Origin: CAZUDO01 sp964618895
GTDB taxonomy: Bacteria; Desulfobacterota; Binatia; DP-6
Direction of reading: 5' to 3'
Assembly: GCA_964618895.1 (NCBI GenBank)
Contig: CAZUDO010000098.1
Coordinates: forward strand, 1 to 25,673
DNA length: 25,673 nt
In this document: positions 1 through 7,916 of the stretch, piece after piece
Layout: every line of letters begins with the position of its first letter
Position numbering within the stretch: position 1 is the stretch's first letter
Position numbers and translations under genes: made by a program
Notes under the pieces: model-generated
What the model was told of the DNA's origin: nothing
The model's database searches: none
What the model saw: the letters and a program-made list of their open reading frames with translations, nothing else

Positions 1-26
1 TCCGTAGTCGGGATAACCGGGCGAAG

Positions 27-419
27 TTGACCGAGCGTTCCTTCCTCGCGCGCACGGCTGCCCACCGCCCGACGCACCCGAATCATCCCGCGCTACGCGG
101 GCACGTCCGCGACCTCCGGCGGTCCGCGCGCAGGGAACGCCTCCCCCGCCTCCGTCGACAGGCCGAGGTGGGCCGTGAAGCTCAAGTGGCGCGCTTTGTA
201 CGCCCGCTGGCGTTCGTGCCGCGCCACATCGTGGTCGAGGGGAACGTGGGCGTGATCGAATGGGAGCACACGGCGACCACGCGCGCCGGCAACGCCTACG
301 CCAACAGCGGGGCGCACGTGATCGAGTTCGCCCCCGACGGACGCATCCGTCACGTGCGCGCCTACATGGACTCGGCGCCGGTGGTGCGACTGAACCAGCT
401 CGAGCGGGGGCCGGCGTGA
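27..419 (+). pseudogene. NTF2-fold (SnoaL-like) protein, 3' part; 5' end replaced
   Basis: Only the C-terminal half, from about base 185 onward, reads as a protein domain. The stretch VVEGNVGVIEWEHTATT, followed by a conserved-looking HVIEF...GRIRHVRAYMD ending, is typical of the last strands of SnoaL-like/NTF2-fold proteins, small cone-shaped domains used by ketosteroid isomerase-like enzymes and by many proteins of unknown substrate. The frame is open upstream to 27, but residues 1 to about 55 are arginine-rich and look like noise. Bases 26-43 belong to a repeat found again near 8563, so the true 5' half was probably lost to a rearrangement. The stop codon overlaps the GTG start of the next gene by 4 bases, so the two were co-translated. 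The substrate cannot be told. Confidence 0.5.
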
Positions 420-1507
420 GCGCGGGATCGGTCGCCGCGGTGCTGACGGCGGTGCACCGCCTCGAGCTGCAGGAGCTGCCGCTGCCCGCCATCGGAGCGG
501 ACGACGGGCTGCTCCAGGTCGAGGCGGTCGGCATCTGCGGCTCGGACTGGGCACAATTCGAGGGGAAGCTCGGCGCCGCGGGGGCGATATTTCCCACCAT
601 CCCCGGGCACGAGATCGTCGGCCGCGTCACGCGCGCCGGCGCGGAGGCCTGCCGGCACTGGGGCGTGCGCGAAGGCGATCGCGTCGCGGTCGAAGAGGTG
701 CTCCGCTGCGGGCGCTGCCACGACTGCGCCAGCGGCAGCGGCCGCTGCACCAGCATCCGCATCTACGGCATGACCATCCCGACCACGACCCCGCCGGGCC
801 TGTGGGGCGGCTACGCCGAGCACATGTACCTGCATCCGAACACGGACATGCACCGCGTGCCGGCGGGCGTGCCGGCGGCGCTGGCGATGCTCTTCGTCCC
901 GCTCGCGAACGGCATCCGCTGGGCGCAGCACGTGGCGCGACCGCGGCTGGGCGACACCGTCGTCGTGCAGGGGCCCGGGCAGCAGGGGCTCGGGTGCGTG
1001 GTGGCGCTCCGCGAAGCGGGCGTCGGCCAGATCATCGTGACCGGCACGGCGGCCGATGCGCCGCGCCTGGAGATCGCCCGCACGCTCGGCGCCGACGCGA
1101 CCATCGATGTTGATCAGGAGAACCCGCTCGAACGCGTGCGCGCGCTCACCGGTGGCCGCCTGGCCGATCTCGTGATCGACGCCTCCGCCGGGGCGACCGC
1201 GCCCGTCTCGCTCGCGATCGACATGGTCCGGCCGAAGGGCACGGTCATCCTGGCCGGCCTGAAGGACGGGCGGGACGTGACCCTGGCCAGCGACCGGATC
1301 GTGCTGAAGCAGCTCGTGCTGCAGGGGGTGGGCGGGCACGACTCCGCGTCCGTCGCGGCGGCGCTGCGGGTGATCGCGGCGCGGCGCTATCCGCTCGAAC
1401 AGTTGTGCACGCACAGCCTGCCGCTCGCCGACGCGGAGCGGGCGGTGCGTCTGGTCGGCCGGCAGATCGCGGGCGAGGCGCCGATCCACGTGACGCTGAT
1501 TCCGTAG
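416..1507 (+). CDS. Zinc-dependent alcohol dehydrogenase (MDR family)
   Basis: This is a 363-residue medium-chain dehydrogenase/reductase, the usual family length. It probably oxidises an alcohol or polyol, or reduces the carbonyl, with NAD(P) in the cytoplasm. Visible marks are the catalytic zinc ligand in GICGSDW (C41), the GHE motif (H65-E66), and four Cys of the structural zinc loop (C98, C101, C104, C111, spaced C-x2-C-x2-C-x7-C). A Rossmann nucleotide loop reads VVVQGPGQQGLG and is followed by a conserved Asp/Ser segment. I chose the GTG at 416 because it overlaps the stop of the NTF2-fold gene (GTGA) and gives family length; the frame is open further upstream but that part is a shadow of the previous gene. 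The substrate is not deducible. Tdh- or sorbitol-dehydrogenase-like are the nearest general labels. Confidence 0.9.
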   Translation: MSAGSVAAVLTAVHRLELQELPLPAIGADDGLLQVEAVGICGSDWAQFEGKLGAAGAIFPTIPGHEIVGRVTRAGAEACRHWGVREGDRVAVEEVLRCGRCHDCASGSGRCTSIRIYGMTIPTTTPPGLWGGYAEHMYLHPNTDMHRVPAGVPAALAMLFVPLANGIRWAQHVARPRLGDTVVVQGPGQQGLGCVVALREAGVGQIIVTGTAADAPRLEIARTLGADATIDVDQENPLERVRALTGGRLADLVIDASAGATAPVSLAIDMVRPKGTVILAGLKDGRDVTLASDRIVLKQLVLQGVGGHDSASVAAALRVIAARRYPLEQLCTHSLPLADAERAVRLVGRQIAGEAPIHVTLIP

Positions 1508-1543
1508 TCGGCACCCGATTCAAGCTCCCGGGCTCTTCCGCCG

Positions 1544-2452
1544 ATGATGTCGGTCGGACGGATTGTCATGCGTACCGTCACCTGCCTGCGGATCGCCCTG
1601 GCACTGCTCCTCACCGTCGCGACGCTGATCCCTCCGGCCAGTGCCGGCGGGCTCTCCTGTCGAACGGCGTTCGCCGGCTGCCGCACGCCGGCCCAGAAGA
1701 TCCGCTTCTGCCGCGCCGCCTGCGTCACCACGCGGACCGTCTGCCAGAGTGCGTTCATCAAGGGTCGGCTGCAGCGCCGATGTGAGAAGCGGGCCCTGCG
1801 CGCCTGCCTCGGCGAGGGGGGCAGCTGCATCCGCACCTGCGACGCACAGCAGCCGTGCGCCGCGGAGCAGCGGTGCGTGAGCGGACGGTGCATCATGGCG
1901 CAGCCGTGCACGACCGTGTGCGGCACCGGCTGCTGCGGGGGTGACTACCCGAACTGCGGTCCCGACCTGCGATGCTGGACCAAGCCCTGCGAGAATCTCT
2001 GCGGCGACAGCTGCTACGGGGGCCACTACCCGAACTGTGGTCCCGACCAGCGGTGCTGGACGAGGCCCTGCGAGACCCTCTGCGGTGACACCTGCTGCGG
2101 CGGCGACGCGCCGCTGTGCGACGGCGGCACCTGCCGAACCGACACACCCGGGGGCGACGGCTTCCCGACCAACCTCCCACCGGGAAACTACGGCCTGACC
2201 ATCTGCATCTCCGGGACCATCACGTTACCCTGCCAGAGCGCCGGGACCATCCCGTTGCAGGGCCTGGCGCAGTTCAAGGCGGCCATCACCTCCGCCCTCG
2301 ACCAGTGGCTGGTCGCGACGGCGGGCACGCCGGACTGTACGCGCGGGGCGGCGACCTACTCCGGCTTCGACGGCTCCGCGTTCACCGCCACGGCCAGCGC
2401 CACCTGCGGCGATGCCACGGGGACGCTCAGGATCACCGTCCGGCGGTTGTGA
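1544..2452 (+). CDS. Secreted Cys-rich protein with three 27-residue repeats
   Basis: The 302-residue product starts with a Sec signal peptide. The hydrophobic run LRIALALLLTVATLIPPASA is followed by a likely cut after ASA near residue 34; the internal ATG at 1568 (residue 9) may be the real start. The mature protein has about 30 Cys. Residues 38-118 hold Cys pairs resembling extracellular knot modules. Residues 121-197 are three tandem repeats of period 27 with the pattern PC-x4-CG-x2-CxGG-x4-CGP-x3-CWT, the third diverging at its end. The C-terminal 95 residues form a separate Ser/Thr/Gly-rich domain with four Cys that I do not recognise. It is presumably exported and disulfide-bonded, but its function is unknown. 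No RBS of note precedes it, and it stands 36 bases after the dehydrogenase. Confidence 0.8.
   Translation: MMSVGRIVMRTVTCLRIALALLLTVATLIPPASAGGLSCRTAFAGCRTPAQKIRFCRAACVTTRTVCQSAFIKGRLQRRCEKRALRACLGEGGSCIRTCDAQQPCAAEQRCVSGRCIMAQPCTTVCGTGCCGGDYPNCGPDLRCWTKPCENLCGDSCYGGHYPNCGPDQRCWTRPCETLCGDTCCGGDAPLCDGGTCRTDTPGGDGFPTNLPPGNYGLTICISGTITLPCQSAGTIPLQGLAQFKAAITSALDQWLVATAGTPDCTRGAATYSGFDGSAFTATASATCGDATGTLRITVRRL
1904..2134 (+). repeat. Three tandem 81-bp coding repeats
   Basis: Units begin at 1904, 1985 and 2066, each starting with a CCG/CCC TGC codon pair. The first two are closely similar at DNA level (shared blocks such as ACTACCCGAACTG and GGTCCCGACC). The third is shorter and more divergent. 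They encode the 27-residue Cys motifs of the secreted protein. The pattern points to duplication within the gene followed by divergence. Confidence 0.8.
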
Positions 2453-2535
2453 CCGGGGCGGACGTAGCGCGCGGCGCGAGTTCTCCGAACCGGTGTCTTG
2501 ACGGGCGGGATATCGCGCAGTAGGCGTGGGCCGGG

Positions 2536-3024
2536 ATGGCGACGCCCGAGGCGATTCGAGCCGGCCTGATGTTGATGAGTTTCCTGGTGACCCCCGGGAT
2601 GGTGGCCGCCGAGAGGGTGCCCGTCGACCCGCAGGCTGCAACCGGCTTGCGCGCGGTGACCGACTGCGACGACGCCGCGTCCGGCGACTCCACCGCACGC
2701 CTTGCCTGGAGCGCAGCGCAATCCGCGGGTGAGCAGCAGCGTGTCGCGGTGACCGTGGTACGCGACGGGTTCGAGCGGGAGGACACCGAGCTCTCCGAGC
2801 CGCTGGCCGCCGAGGCGACCAAGTTCATGTGGAAGCCGAAGCGCCTGCGGACACCGCATTTCTGGCGCGTGCTCACCCGGCACGGTGAGACCTGGGTGCC
2901 GAGCCAGACGGCGCGCTTCAGCCCCGCGCGTTGCAACGACATGCACATCCCCACCCTGCTGCCGCCCTCCGGCGGCGCGGCCGCGGGCACGGAAGGCCCG
3001 ATCCCGCCCGCGCCGCGCTGGTAG
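2536..3024 (+). CDS. Small exported protein of unknown function
   Basis: The 162-residue product has a plausible signal sequence (LMLMSFLVTPGMVAA, cut near residue 25). The rest is soluble: a stretch LAWSAAQSAGEQQRVAVTVVRDGF resembling beta-strand sandwich domains, then KFMWKPKRLRTPHFWRVLTR, and a low-complexity Gly/Pro tail. I do not recognise a family. It follows the Cys-rich secreted protein by 83 bases on the same strand, so the two could share a transcript. The balanced amino-acid composition, unlike the Arg/Pro-rich shadows in other frames, is the main reason to accept it as real. Confidence 0.6.
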   Translation: MATPEAIRAGLMLMSFLVTPGMVAAERVPVDPQAATGLRAVTDCDDAASGDSTARLAWSAAQSAGEQQRVAVTVVRDGFEREDTELSEPLAAEATKFMWKPKRLRTPHFWRVLTRHGETWVPSQTARFSPARCNDMHIPTLLPPSGGAAAGTEGPIPPAPRW

Positions 3025-3161
3025 GTGCGACCGTCGGGCGTGTTTCACCTGGACCGCATACACTGGGATATTGACGGATCCCTACACCCGTGGTCTGACC
3101 CACAGGACGTGACCCGAGACGGCGGATGTGGGCGTCGCGTCACACTTGCAGGGGCAGGACG

Positions 3162-5594
3162 GTGAGTGCCGACGCCACGCGAGCCGAGGCGGTCCTGCGC
3201 GAGAGTGAGGCGCGGTTTCGATCGCTCGTGGTCGCGAGTGCCCAGGTCGTGTGGACGGCCGACGCGGCCGGCCTCGCGGTCGACGACTCGCCGAGTTGGC
3301 GGGCGTTCACGGGCCAGACCTTCGAGCAATTGAAGGGCTGGGGCTGGCTCGACGCCCTGCACCCGGACGACCGTGAGCGTATGGCGGAGACCTGGGCCCG
3401 GACGGTCGCGGAGCGGGCGCCCATCGAGGTGGAGTACCGTGTGCGCCGACCCGACCGGAGCTACTCGTGGACCGTCATGCGCGCGGCGCCGGTCTTCAAC
3501 GACGACGGATCGGTGCGCGAGTGGGTCGGCACGAACACCGACATCACCGACCGGAAGCAGGTCGAAGAAACGCTGCGCGAGAGCGAGGGGCGCTTCCACG
3601 ACATGGCCGACAACGCGCCGGCGATGATGTGGGTGACGGACGCGGAGGACAACTGCGTCTACGTCAACGTCCGCTGGTACGAGTTCACCGGCCAGACACC
3701 GGCGGCCGGGCTCGGATTCGGCTGGCTCGATGCCCTCCACCCGGACGACCGTGACTACGCGCACGACACCTTCGTCACGGCGAGCGAGCGCCGCGAGGCG
3801 TTCCGGCTCGACTACCGACTTCGCCGCTACGACGGTGAATACCGCTGGGTGATCGCCGCCGGCGCGCGCCGGGTAGGGCCCGATGGCACGTTCCTCGGAT
3901 ACATCGGGTCCGTCATCGACATCACCGAGCGTAAGCAGGTCGAAGCCGAGCGCGAGGCGTTGCTCGCGGGTGCACAGCAGGCACGCGCCGAGGCGGAGGC
4001 CGCGCTGGTGTCGCTCGGCCGGGTGCAGGCGATCACCGAGGCGGCGCTCGTCGATCTGCCGCTCGACCGCTTCCTGCACGAGCTGCTCGCGCGGGTGCGT
4101 GAGGCGCTGCAGACCGATACCGCCGTGATCCTGTTGCGCGAGGCGGACGCGACGCTGCGCGTCCGTGCCGCGAGCGGAGTCGAGGAGGACCTGGACGAGC
4201 GCCTCCCCTTCGGGCAGGGATTCGCCGGGCTGGTGGCGCAGCAGGGCTGCCCGGTGGTCTGGGATGCCGTCGACTCGGGGCGCGTCTTGCCGAGTCTCCG
4301 CCGGAAGGGGATCCGCGCTCTGGCCGGCGTACCGCTGCGCACGAAAGACGGCTTCCTCGGCGTGCTGCAGGTCGGCAGCGTGTCCCCGAGGAAATTCGTC
4401 GAGGACGAGGTCCACCTGCTCCAGCTCGCCGCGGAGCGCGTCGCGCTCGGGATCGAGCGCACGGCGCGACAGGACGCCGAGCGGCGCGCCCGCGAACAGG
4501 CCGAAGCCGCGGGCCGCGCCAAGGACGAGTTCCTGGCGATGCTCGGACACGAGCTGCGCAACCCGCTCTCCGCGGTGCGCAACGCACTGGTCAGCGCCCG
4601 CCTCTTTCCCGCGCTGCAGGAGCGTGCGCTCGGCATCGCGCGACAGCAGACCGATCAGCTCTGCCGGCTGATCGACGACCTGCTCGACGTGGCGCGTATC
4701 ACGCAAGGGAAGATCGCGCTCCAACGGCAGCGCGTCCGTTTCGCCGGCGTGGTCGAGCGGGCCGTCGAGACGACGCGGCAGCTCGTTGAAGCGCGGGCAC
4801 ACCATCTCGTGCTGTCGCTGTCCGACACGGACCTGGAGATCGACGCCGACGCGACCCGGTTGGAGCAGATCGTCGTCAACCTGGTCTCCAACGCGGCAAA
4901 GTACACCGAGCCGGGTGGGGAGATCACGGTCGCCGTCCGGCGCGAGGACGGTGGCGCTCTCCTGCGCGTACGCGACAACGGCGTTGGCATCGCGCCCGGG
5001 ATGCTGCCGCTAGTCTTCGACCTCTTCGCCCAGGGCGACCGGGCGCTCGATCGCGTGGGGGGCGGTCTCGGCATCGGACTGACCGTCGTACGGCGGCTGG
5101 TCGAGCTGCACGGAGGACGCGTGGAAGCCCGCAGCGAGGGCCTGGGGAAGGGGGCCGAGTTCCGGGTCTGGTTCCCGGACCCTCCACCGTCCCACGCCCC
5201 GCTGGCGTCGGTGCCCGTGACGACGGGCGTGCGCCAGAGGCAAACGCGCGTCCTGCTGGTGGAAGACAACGAGATGGTGGCCACGAGCCTGGTGATGCTC
5301 CTGGAGGGGATCGGGTACCACGTGCGTGCCGTGCACGACGGGGCGGCGGCCCTGGATGCGGCACACCTGGACGTTCCCGGTGTGATGCTGATCGACATCG
5401 GACTACCCGGGATGGACGGCTACGAAGTGGCACGCCGAATACGCGAGGACCCCAGCCTGCGTCGCACCGTCCTGGTCGCGCTCACCGGATACGGGAGCAG
5501 CGAGGACAAACAGCGGGCAATGGCGGCCGGCTTCGACTACCATCTCGTCAAGCCCGTCGACCCGGAGGTACTCGACGGGATCCTGGCATCCTGA
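3162..5594 (+). CDS. Hybrid sensor histidine kinase (PAS-PAS-GAF-HisKA-HATPase-REC)
   Basis: This is an 810-residue cytosolic hybrid kinase without membrane segments. Domains in order: PAS at about 13-133 and PAS at 140-260, both with the same GWLDALHPDDR turn and a closing TDITDRKQ/IDITERKQ; a coiled linker; GAF at 300-435; HisKA at 453-520 with the phospho-accepting His in the H-box GHELRNP (H463); and HATPase at 565-675 with the N-box NLVSNAAKYT (N577), G1 DNGVGIA and G2 GGGLGIGLT. The receiver at 695-808 has acidic residues in VEDNE, phospho-Asp in LIDIGLPGMDG (D745) and the conserved Lys in LVKPVD (K797). It senses an intracellular signal and passes phosphate through His to its own Asp. 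I prefer the GTG at 3162, preceded by AGGGGCAGGA, over the ATG at 3126 because the extra 12 residues look non-coding. No cognate output regulator lies nearby. Confidence 0.93.
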   Translation: MSADATRAEAVLRESEARFRSLVVASAQVVWTADAAGLAVDDSPSWRAFTGQTFEQLKGWGWLDALHPDDRERMAETWARTVAERAPIEVEYRVRRPDRSYSWTVMRAAPVFNDDGSVREWVGTNTDITDRKQVEETLRESEGRFHDMADNAPAMMWVTDAEDNCVYVNVRWYEFTGQTPAAGLGFGWLDALHPDDRDYAHDTFVTASERREAFRLDYRLRRYDGEYRWVIAAGARRVGPDGTFLGYIGSVIDITERKQVEAEREALLAGAQQARAEAEAALVSLGRVQAITEAALVDLPLDRFLHELLARVREALQTDTAVILLREADATLRVRAASGVEEDLDERLPFGQGFAGLVAQQGCPVVWDAVDSGRVLPSLRRKGIRALAGVPLRTKDGFLGVLQVGSVSPRKFVEDEVHLLQLAAERVALGIERTARQDAERRAREQAEAAGRAKDEFLAMLGHELRNPLSAVRNALVSARLFPALQERALGIARQQTDQLCRLIDDLLDVARITQGKIALQRQRVRFAGVVERAVETTRQLVEARAHHLVLSLSDTDLEIDADATRLEQIVVNLVSNAAKYTEPGGEITVAVRREDGGALLRVRDNGVGIAPGMLPLVFDLFAQGDRALDRVGGGLGIGLTVVRRLVELHGGRVEARSEGLGKGAEFRVWFPDPPPSHAPLASVPVTTGVRQRQTRVLLVEDNEMVATSLVMLLEGIGYHVRAVHDGAAALDAAHLDVPGVMLIDIGLPGMDGYEVARRIREDPSLRRTVLVALTGYGSSEDKQRAMAAGFDYHLVKPVDPEVLDGILAS

Positions 5595-5611
5595 GAGGCG
5601 CAGCAACCCGC

Positions 5612-6085
5612 TCAGGGCGCGAGCGTGATCGTCACCGTCGGCTTGCCCGTGCTCGCCTCGCGCGAGCTGTAGTCGGCGCCGTCGGTCGAGAGGCTATCCA
5701 GCGCGAAGCAGAACGTCCCGTCGCCCGGGATGCCCGCCGTGATGTCGAGGCTCACCGTCTGCGTCAGATCGACGGCGCCGAGCGTCGCCAGCACCGGACC
5801 GTCGATGAGGGGCTGGTTGGCCCAGGTCGTCGTCGCCTCGGCCCAGGTGCAGTTGGTGATGGGATGGATCTGTCCACCCGACACGCTCTTGGCGTTGGTC
5901 CCACTCCCGACGCGCAGGGCGAGCACGGCGCGACTGATCGTGCGCGTGCCGAGGTTGCCGACCGCGATCCGGAAGAACGTGCGCCGGATCGCCGGACCCG
6001 CGTCGACACCGATCTCGGTCGCGGTCCCGAGCGCGGTTCCCGGGACCGTCGAGTCCACGACCACGTCCGCCACGACCGTGGCCAT
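5612..6085 (-). CDS. DNRLRE (CBM96-like) domain protein without a signal peptide, probably 5'-truncated
   Basis: The 157 residues from the ATG at 6085 form essentially one DNRLRE domain, a beta-sandwich found on secreted surface or carbohydrate-binding proteins. Marks are VDSTVPGTALGTATEIGVD near the start, TWAEATTTWANQP in the middle, the closing block GDGTFCFALDSLSTDGADYSSREA, and a final strand KPTVTITLAP. Proteins of this type normally carry a signal peptide; none is seen here, and the upstream sequence in all frames is not protein-like before the oppositely oriented HigA gene begins. The gene is therefore either a remnant or starts at an unrecognised codon. It converges on the histidine kinase gene with 17 bases between their stops. 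Confidence 0.65.
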   Translation of the reverse strand: MATVVADVVVDSTVPGTALGTATEIGVDAGPAIRRTFFRIAVGNLGTRTISRAVLALRVGSGTNAKSVSGGQIHPITNCTWAEATTTWANQPLIDGPVLATLGAVDLTQTVSLDITAGIPGDGTFCFALDSLSTDGADYSSREASTGKPTVTITLAP

Positions 6086-6157
6086 CGGGGCGGGGGCAGG
6101 CAGGGACCGCCGCCGGTCCGGAGAACGTCGTCGACTATCACTGAGGTTGGATCGAAC

Positions 6158-6457
6158 ATGGCGAAGAACGGCATGCGGCCGGTGCACCCCGGCAAGATAT
6201 TGCGCGAGGAGTTTCTCGCACCCCTCGGCATGAGTGCCAACGCGCTCGCACGGGCGCTCAACGTCCCGGCCCCGCGCATCAACGACGTCGTACGCGAACG
6301 GCGCGGAGTGACCGCGGACACCGCGATGCGACTGGCGCGCTACTTCGGAGGCGACGCACGTTCGTGGTTGAACCTCCAGGCCGCGTACGATCTCCGCGTC
6401 GCGGAGATCCGGAGTGCTAAGCGAATCGCGCGTGAGATTCACCCCGCGGCGTCGTGA
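6158..6457 (+). CDS. higA: HigA-type antitoxin, orphan copy
   Basis: This 99-residue XRE-type helix-turn-helix protein of the HigA/VapI class shows the diagnostic HPGKILREEFLAPLGMSANALA start, the recognition helix region VPAPRINDVVRERRGVTADTA and the closing MRLARYFG..SWLNLQAAYDL. In HigBA modules it neutralises the HigB mRNA interferase and represses the operon. GAGGTTGG lies 7-8 bases before the ATG. The higB toxin gene normally comes immediately upstream; here that space holds the divergent DNRLRE gene, and I find no HigB-like reading frame on either side. It is related to, but clearly diverged from, the HigA at 13249. It may be a retained solitary antitoxin or a repressor. Confidence 0.85.
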   Translation: MAKNGMRPVHPGKILREEFLAPLGMSANALARALNVPAPRINDVVRERRGVTADTAMRLARYFGGDARSWLNLQAAYDLRVAEIRSAKRIAREIHPAAS

Positions 6458-6536
6458 GCGCCGACGTACGCGAGAATCGATCGGGAGTCCGGGAAGCGCC
6501 GGGCGAGAACCGCGGAGGCCTTCGCCGCCTTCGTCC

Positions 6537-6660
6537 TTAGCACAGCCGCGCGAGCCGGCGCGGGCCGATGTCCTTGAGCTCGACCTCCCCGCGGTCCTCG
6601 AAGCGGAGCTCCGAGATTCTGGCGAAGGTCGTGCCGCGGCCGGCGGAGCCGGCGGCATGG
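6537..6660 (-). pseudogene. Fragment of a cyclase-type C-terminus
   Basis: About 40 residues ending at the TAA at 6537 read RISELRFEDRGEVELKDIGP followed by RRLARLC. This resembles the last strands of class III adenylate/guanylate cyclase domains or cyclase-ATPase regulators (F-EDRGE-ELKGI pattern). Nothing upstream in any frame continues the domain, so this is a broken tail only. It is the first of several unrelated fragments lying head to tail up to 7.87 kb. Confidence 0.45.
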
Positions 6661-6790
6661 TCTACGCGTGATCCACACGGCGCGCTACGCTGCGGCGCAA
6701 CGGGGTGTGTCCCGCTGCGACGGCTGAAACGTCGCACGCGTTGGCCGACGGCCCCTGGGGTTGGCACCATCCCCGCTTGGCGTGCTTCGC

Positions 6791-6935
6791 ATGGCCGGCG
6801 TCTACGTGCCGCGGTCGCCGACGACGGGCGTGCTGTACGGGGTCGTGCGTGCGCACCTCGCCGCGTCCCTCGCGGTCGTGCAGGCCGATACCGACGGCCT
6901 GCCCGCGTTCGTCGTGCGCGAGTTCCGGAAGTTCC
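6791..6935 (+). pseudogene. IS91-family transposase, N-terminal fragment
   Basis: The reading frame gives MAGVYVPRSPTTGVLYGVVR, then AHLAASLAV...DGLPAFVVREFRKFL. This matches almost residue for residue the start of the IS91-type transposase at 21912. DNA similarity extends upstream of the start (GGTTGGCACC...GCATGGCCGGCGTC against GGCTGGCACC...ACATGGGCGGCGTC). After FRKFL it stops abruptly and runs into a piece of a polyphosphate kinase gene on the other strand. The zinc-finger and HUH nuclease parts are absent, so it cannot transpose. Confidence 0.75.
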
Positions 6936-6941
6936 TCCTCC

Positions 6942-7283
6942 GTACCACGGAGCGAACTCGGTGGCAGTGTGACGGATCGCGTCCTCGTACGCGGCCATGT
7001 ACTCCTTCCAGTACCCGCGCTCGTTCACGTCGTTCGGCGAGAATTTCCAGTTCTTCTCGGGCTCCTCGAGCCGCTCGAGGAAGCGGCGCTTCTGTTCCTT
7101 GCGCGAGACGTGCAGGAAGAACTTCCGGACCACGACGCCGTTGCGGGTGAGGTAGCGCTCGAAGCTCCGGATGTCCTCGAAGCGGTCCTCCCACACGTTC
7201 TTCCCGACCAGGCGTGGCGGCAGCTTCTGGTGCTGAAGGATCTCTGGATGGACCCGGGTGACCAGCACCTCCTCGTAGTACGT
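6942..7283 (-). pseudogene. PPK2-family polyphosphate kinase, internal fragment
   Basis: About 113 residues from YYEEVLVTRVHPEIL to IRHTATEFAPWY are highly typical of class PPK2 polyphosphate kinases, which transfer phosphate from polyphosphate to nucleotides. They include ERYLTRNGVVVRKFFLHVS, RFLERLEEPEKNWKF and the WKEYMAAYEDAIRHT helix. The N-terminal Walker A half is missing: sequence before YYEEV is unrelated. The C-terminus is cut right after FAPWY, where family members continue with a short conserved tail. The lower junction abuts the IS91 fragment, which suggests that element was involved in the break. It cannot encode an active enzyme. Confidence 0.8.
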
Positions 7284-7320
7284 GGCGCACGCCCTCGTCG
7301 TCCGCAACGGCGAGAGGGCT

Positions 7321-7452
7321 CTACTTGATCTTCATGTCGACGCCGCTGCCGCCCAGGGCGAACTTGATGCCCTGTGTCGTGGAGACGAGCTCTACGGTGA
7401 CCCCGTTCTGGTTCCGCATTGCGGTAACGCTGCCACCGCACGTTGGCGTCAC
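7321..7452 (-). pseudogene. C-terminal gene fragment, family unknown
   Basis: A 43-residue frame starting at a GTG reads as a real protein end: VTAMRNQNGVTVELVSTTQG, then IKFALGGSGVDMKIK and a TAG stop. An in-frame TGA sits just upstream, so the rest of the gene is missing or frameshifted. The alternating hydrophobic pattern suggests beta strands. I cannot name the family. Confidence 0.35.
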
Positions 7453-7584
7453 GCTCCGAGGCGATCATCTGGGAAATCCGGGCTCAACTAAGTGATGGGC
7501 GTGGGTGTTGGAATGGATTCGGAGACGCGAGCGCGGAGACACCGAGCCCTCGCCGCAGTGGGTCGCTTCTACCACGACCGAGCA

Positions 7585-7870
7585 TCAGCGCGACACGCGG
7601 AAGCTGGCCAGCTCCTCCACCGCGGTCTGCGGGACGACGTAGCCGGTCTCTCTGCGCACCGCATCGAAGTGGGCGCGCACGTCCTCGATCGTGGGCTCGG
7701 TCGCCGTGTATCCCGGCGTGGCGCCGAGGAAGGTTTTCGCGGTGCGTCCGCCGCCCGCCGTGAACAGTTCACCGTTCACTGTGCACGCCTCGTGGACCAG
7801 CCACGCCGCCACCGGCGCCAGGAGCCGCGGCGGACACGTGGCCGCCATCCACTCGCGGGGGGGGCACACC
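7585..7870 (-). pseudogene. Short-chain dehydrogenase (SDR), C-terminal fragment
   Basis: About 90 residues from MAATCPPRLLAPVAAWLVHEA to the TGA match the end of SDR oxidoreductases of the kind paired with hydratases (17-beta-HSD type 4-like). They show a VNGELFTAGGGRTAK segment where SDRs place G-x-GG after the last helix, followed by the EDVRAHFDAVRRETGYVVP tail. The Rossmann fold and the catalytic Tyr-Lys part are missing. The frame stays open upstream for another 25 residues, but these look like noise and run into the 5' end of the divergent lipoprotein gene. Confidence 0.7.
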
Positions 7871-7916
7871 GCGTGCGTAGGTAGCTTCCAGGATGGCGTG
7901 ATGCTACACGGCGCGT

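Noticed and set aside
1904..2134. Possible CRISPR-like repeat array
   Set aside because: The 81-bp units are in frame, encode a repeated Cys motif and have no spacers.
3045..4805. 586-codon open frame opposite the histidine kinase
   Set aside because: Antisense shadow in high-GC DNA; the kinase on the plus strand has all family motifs.
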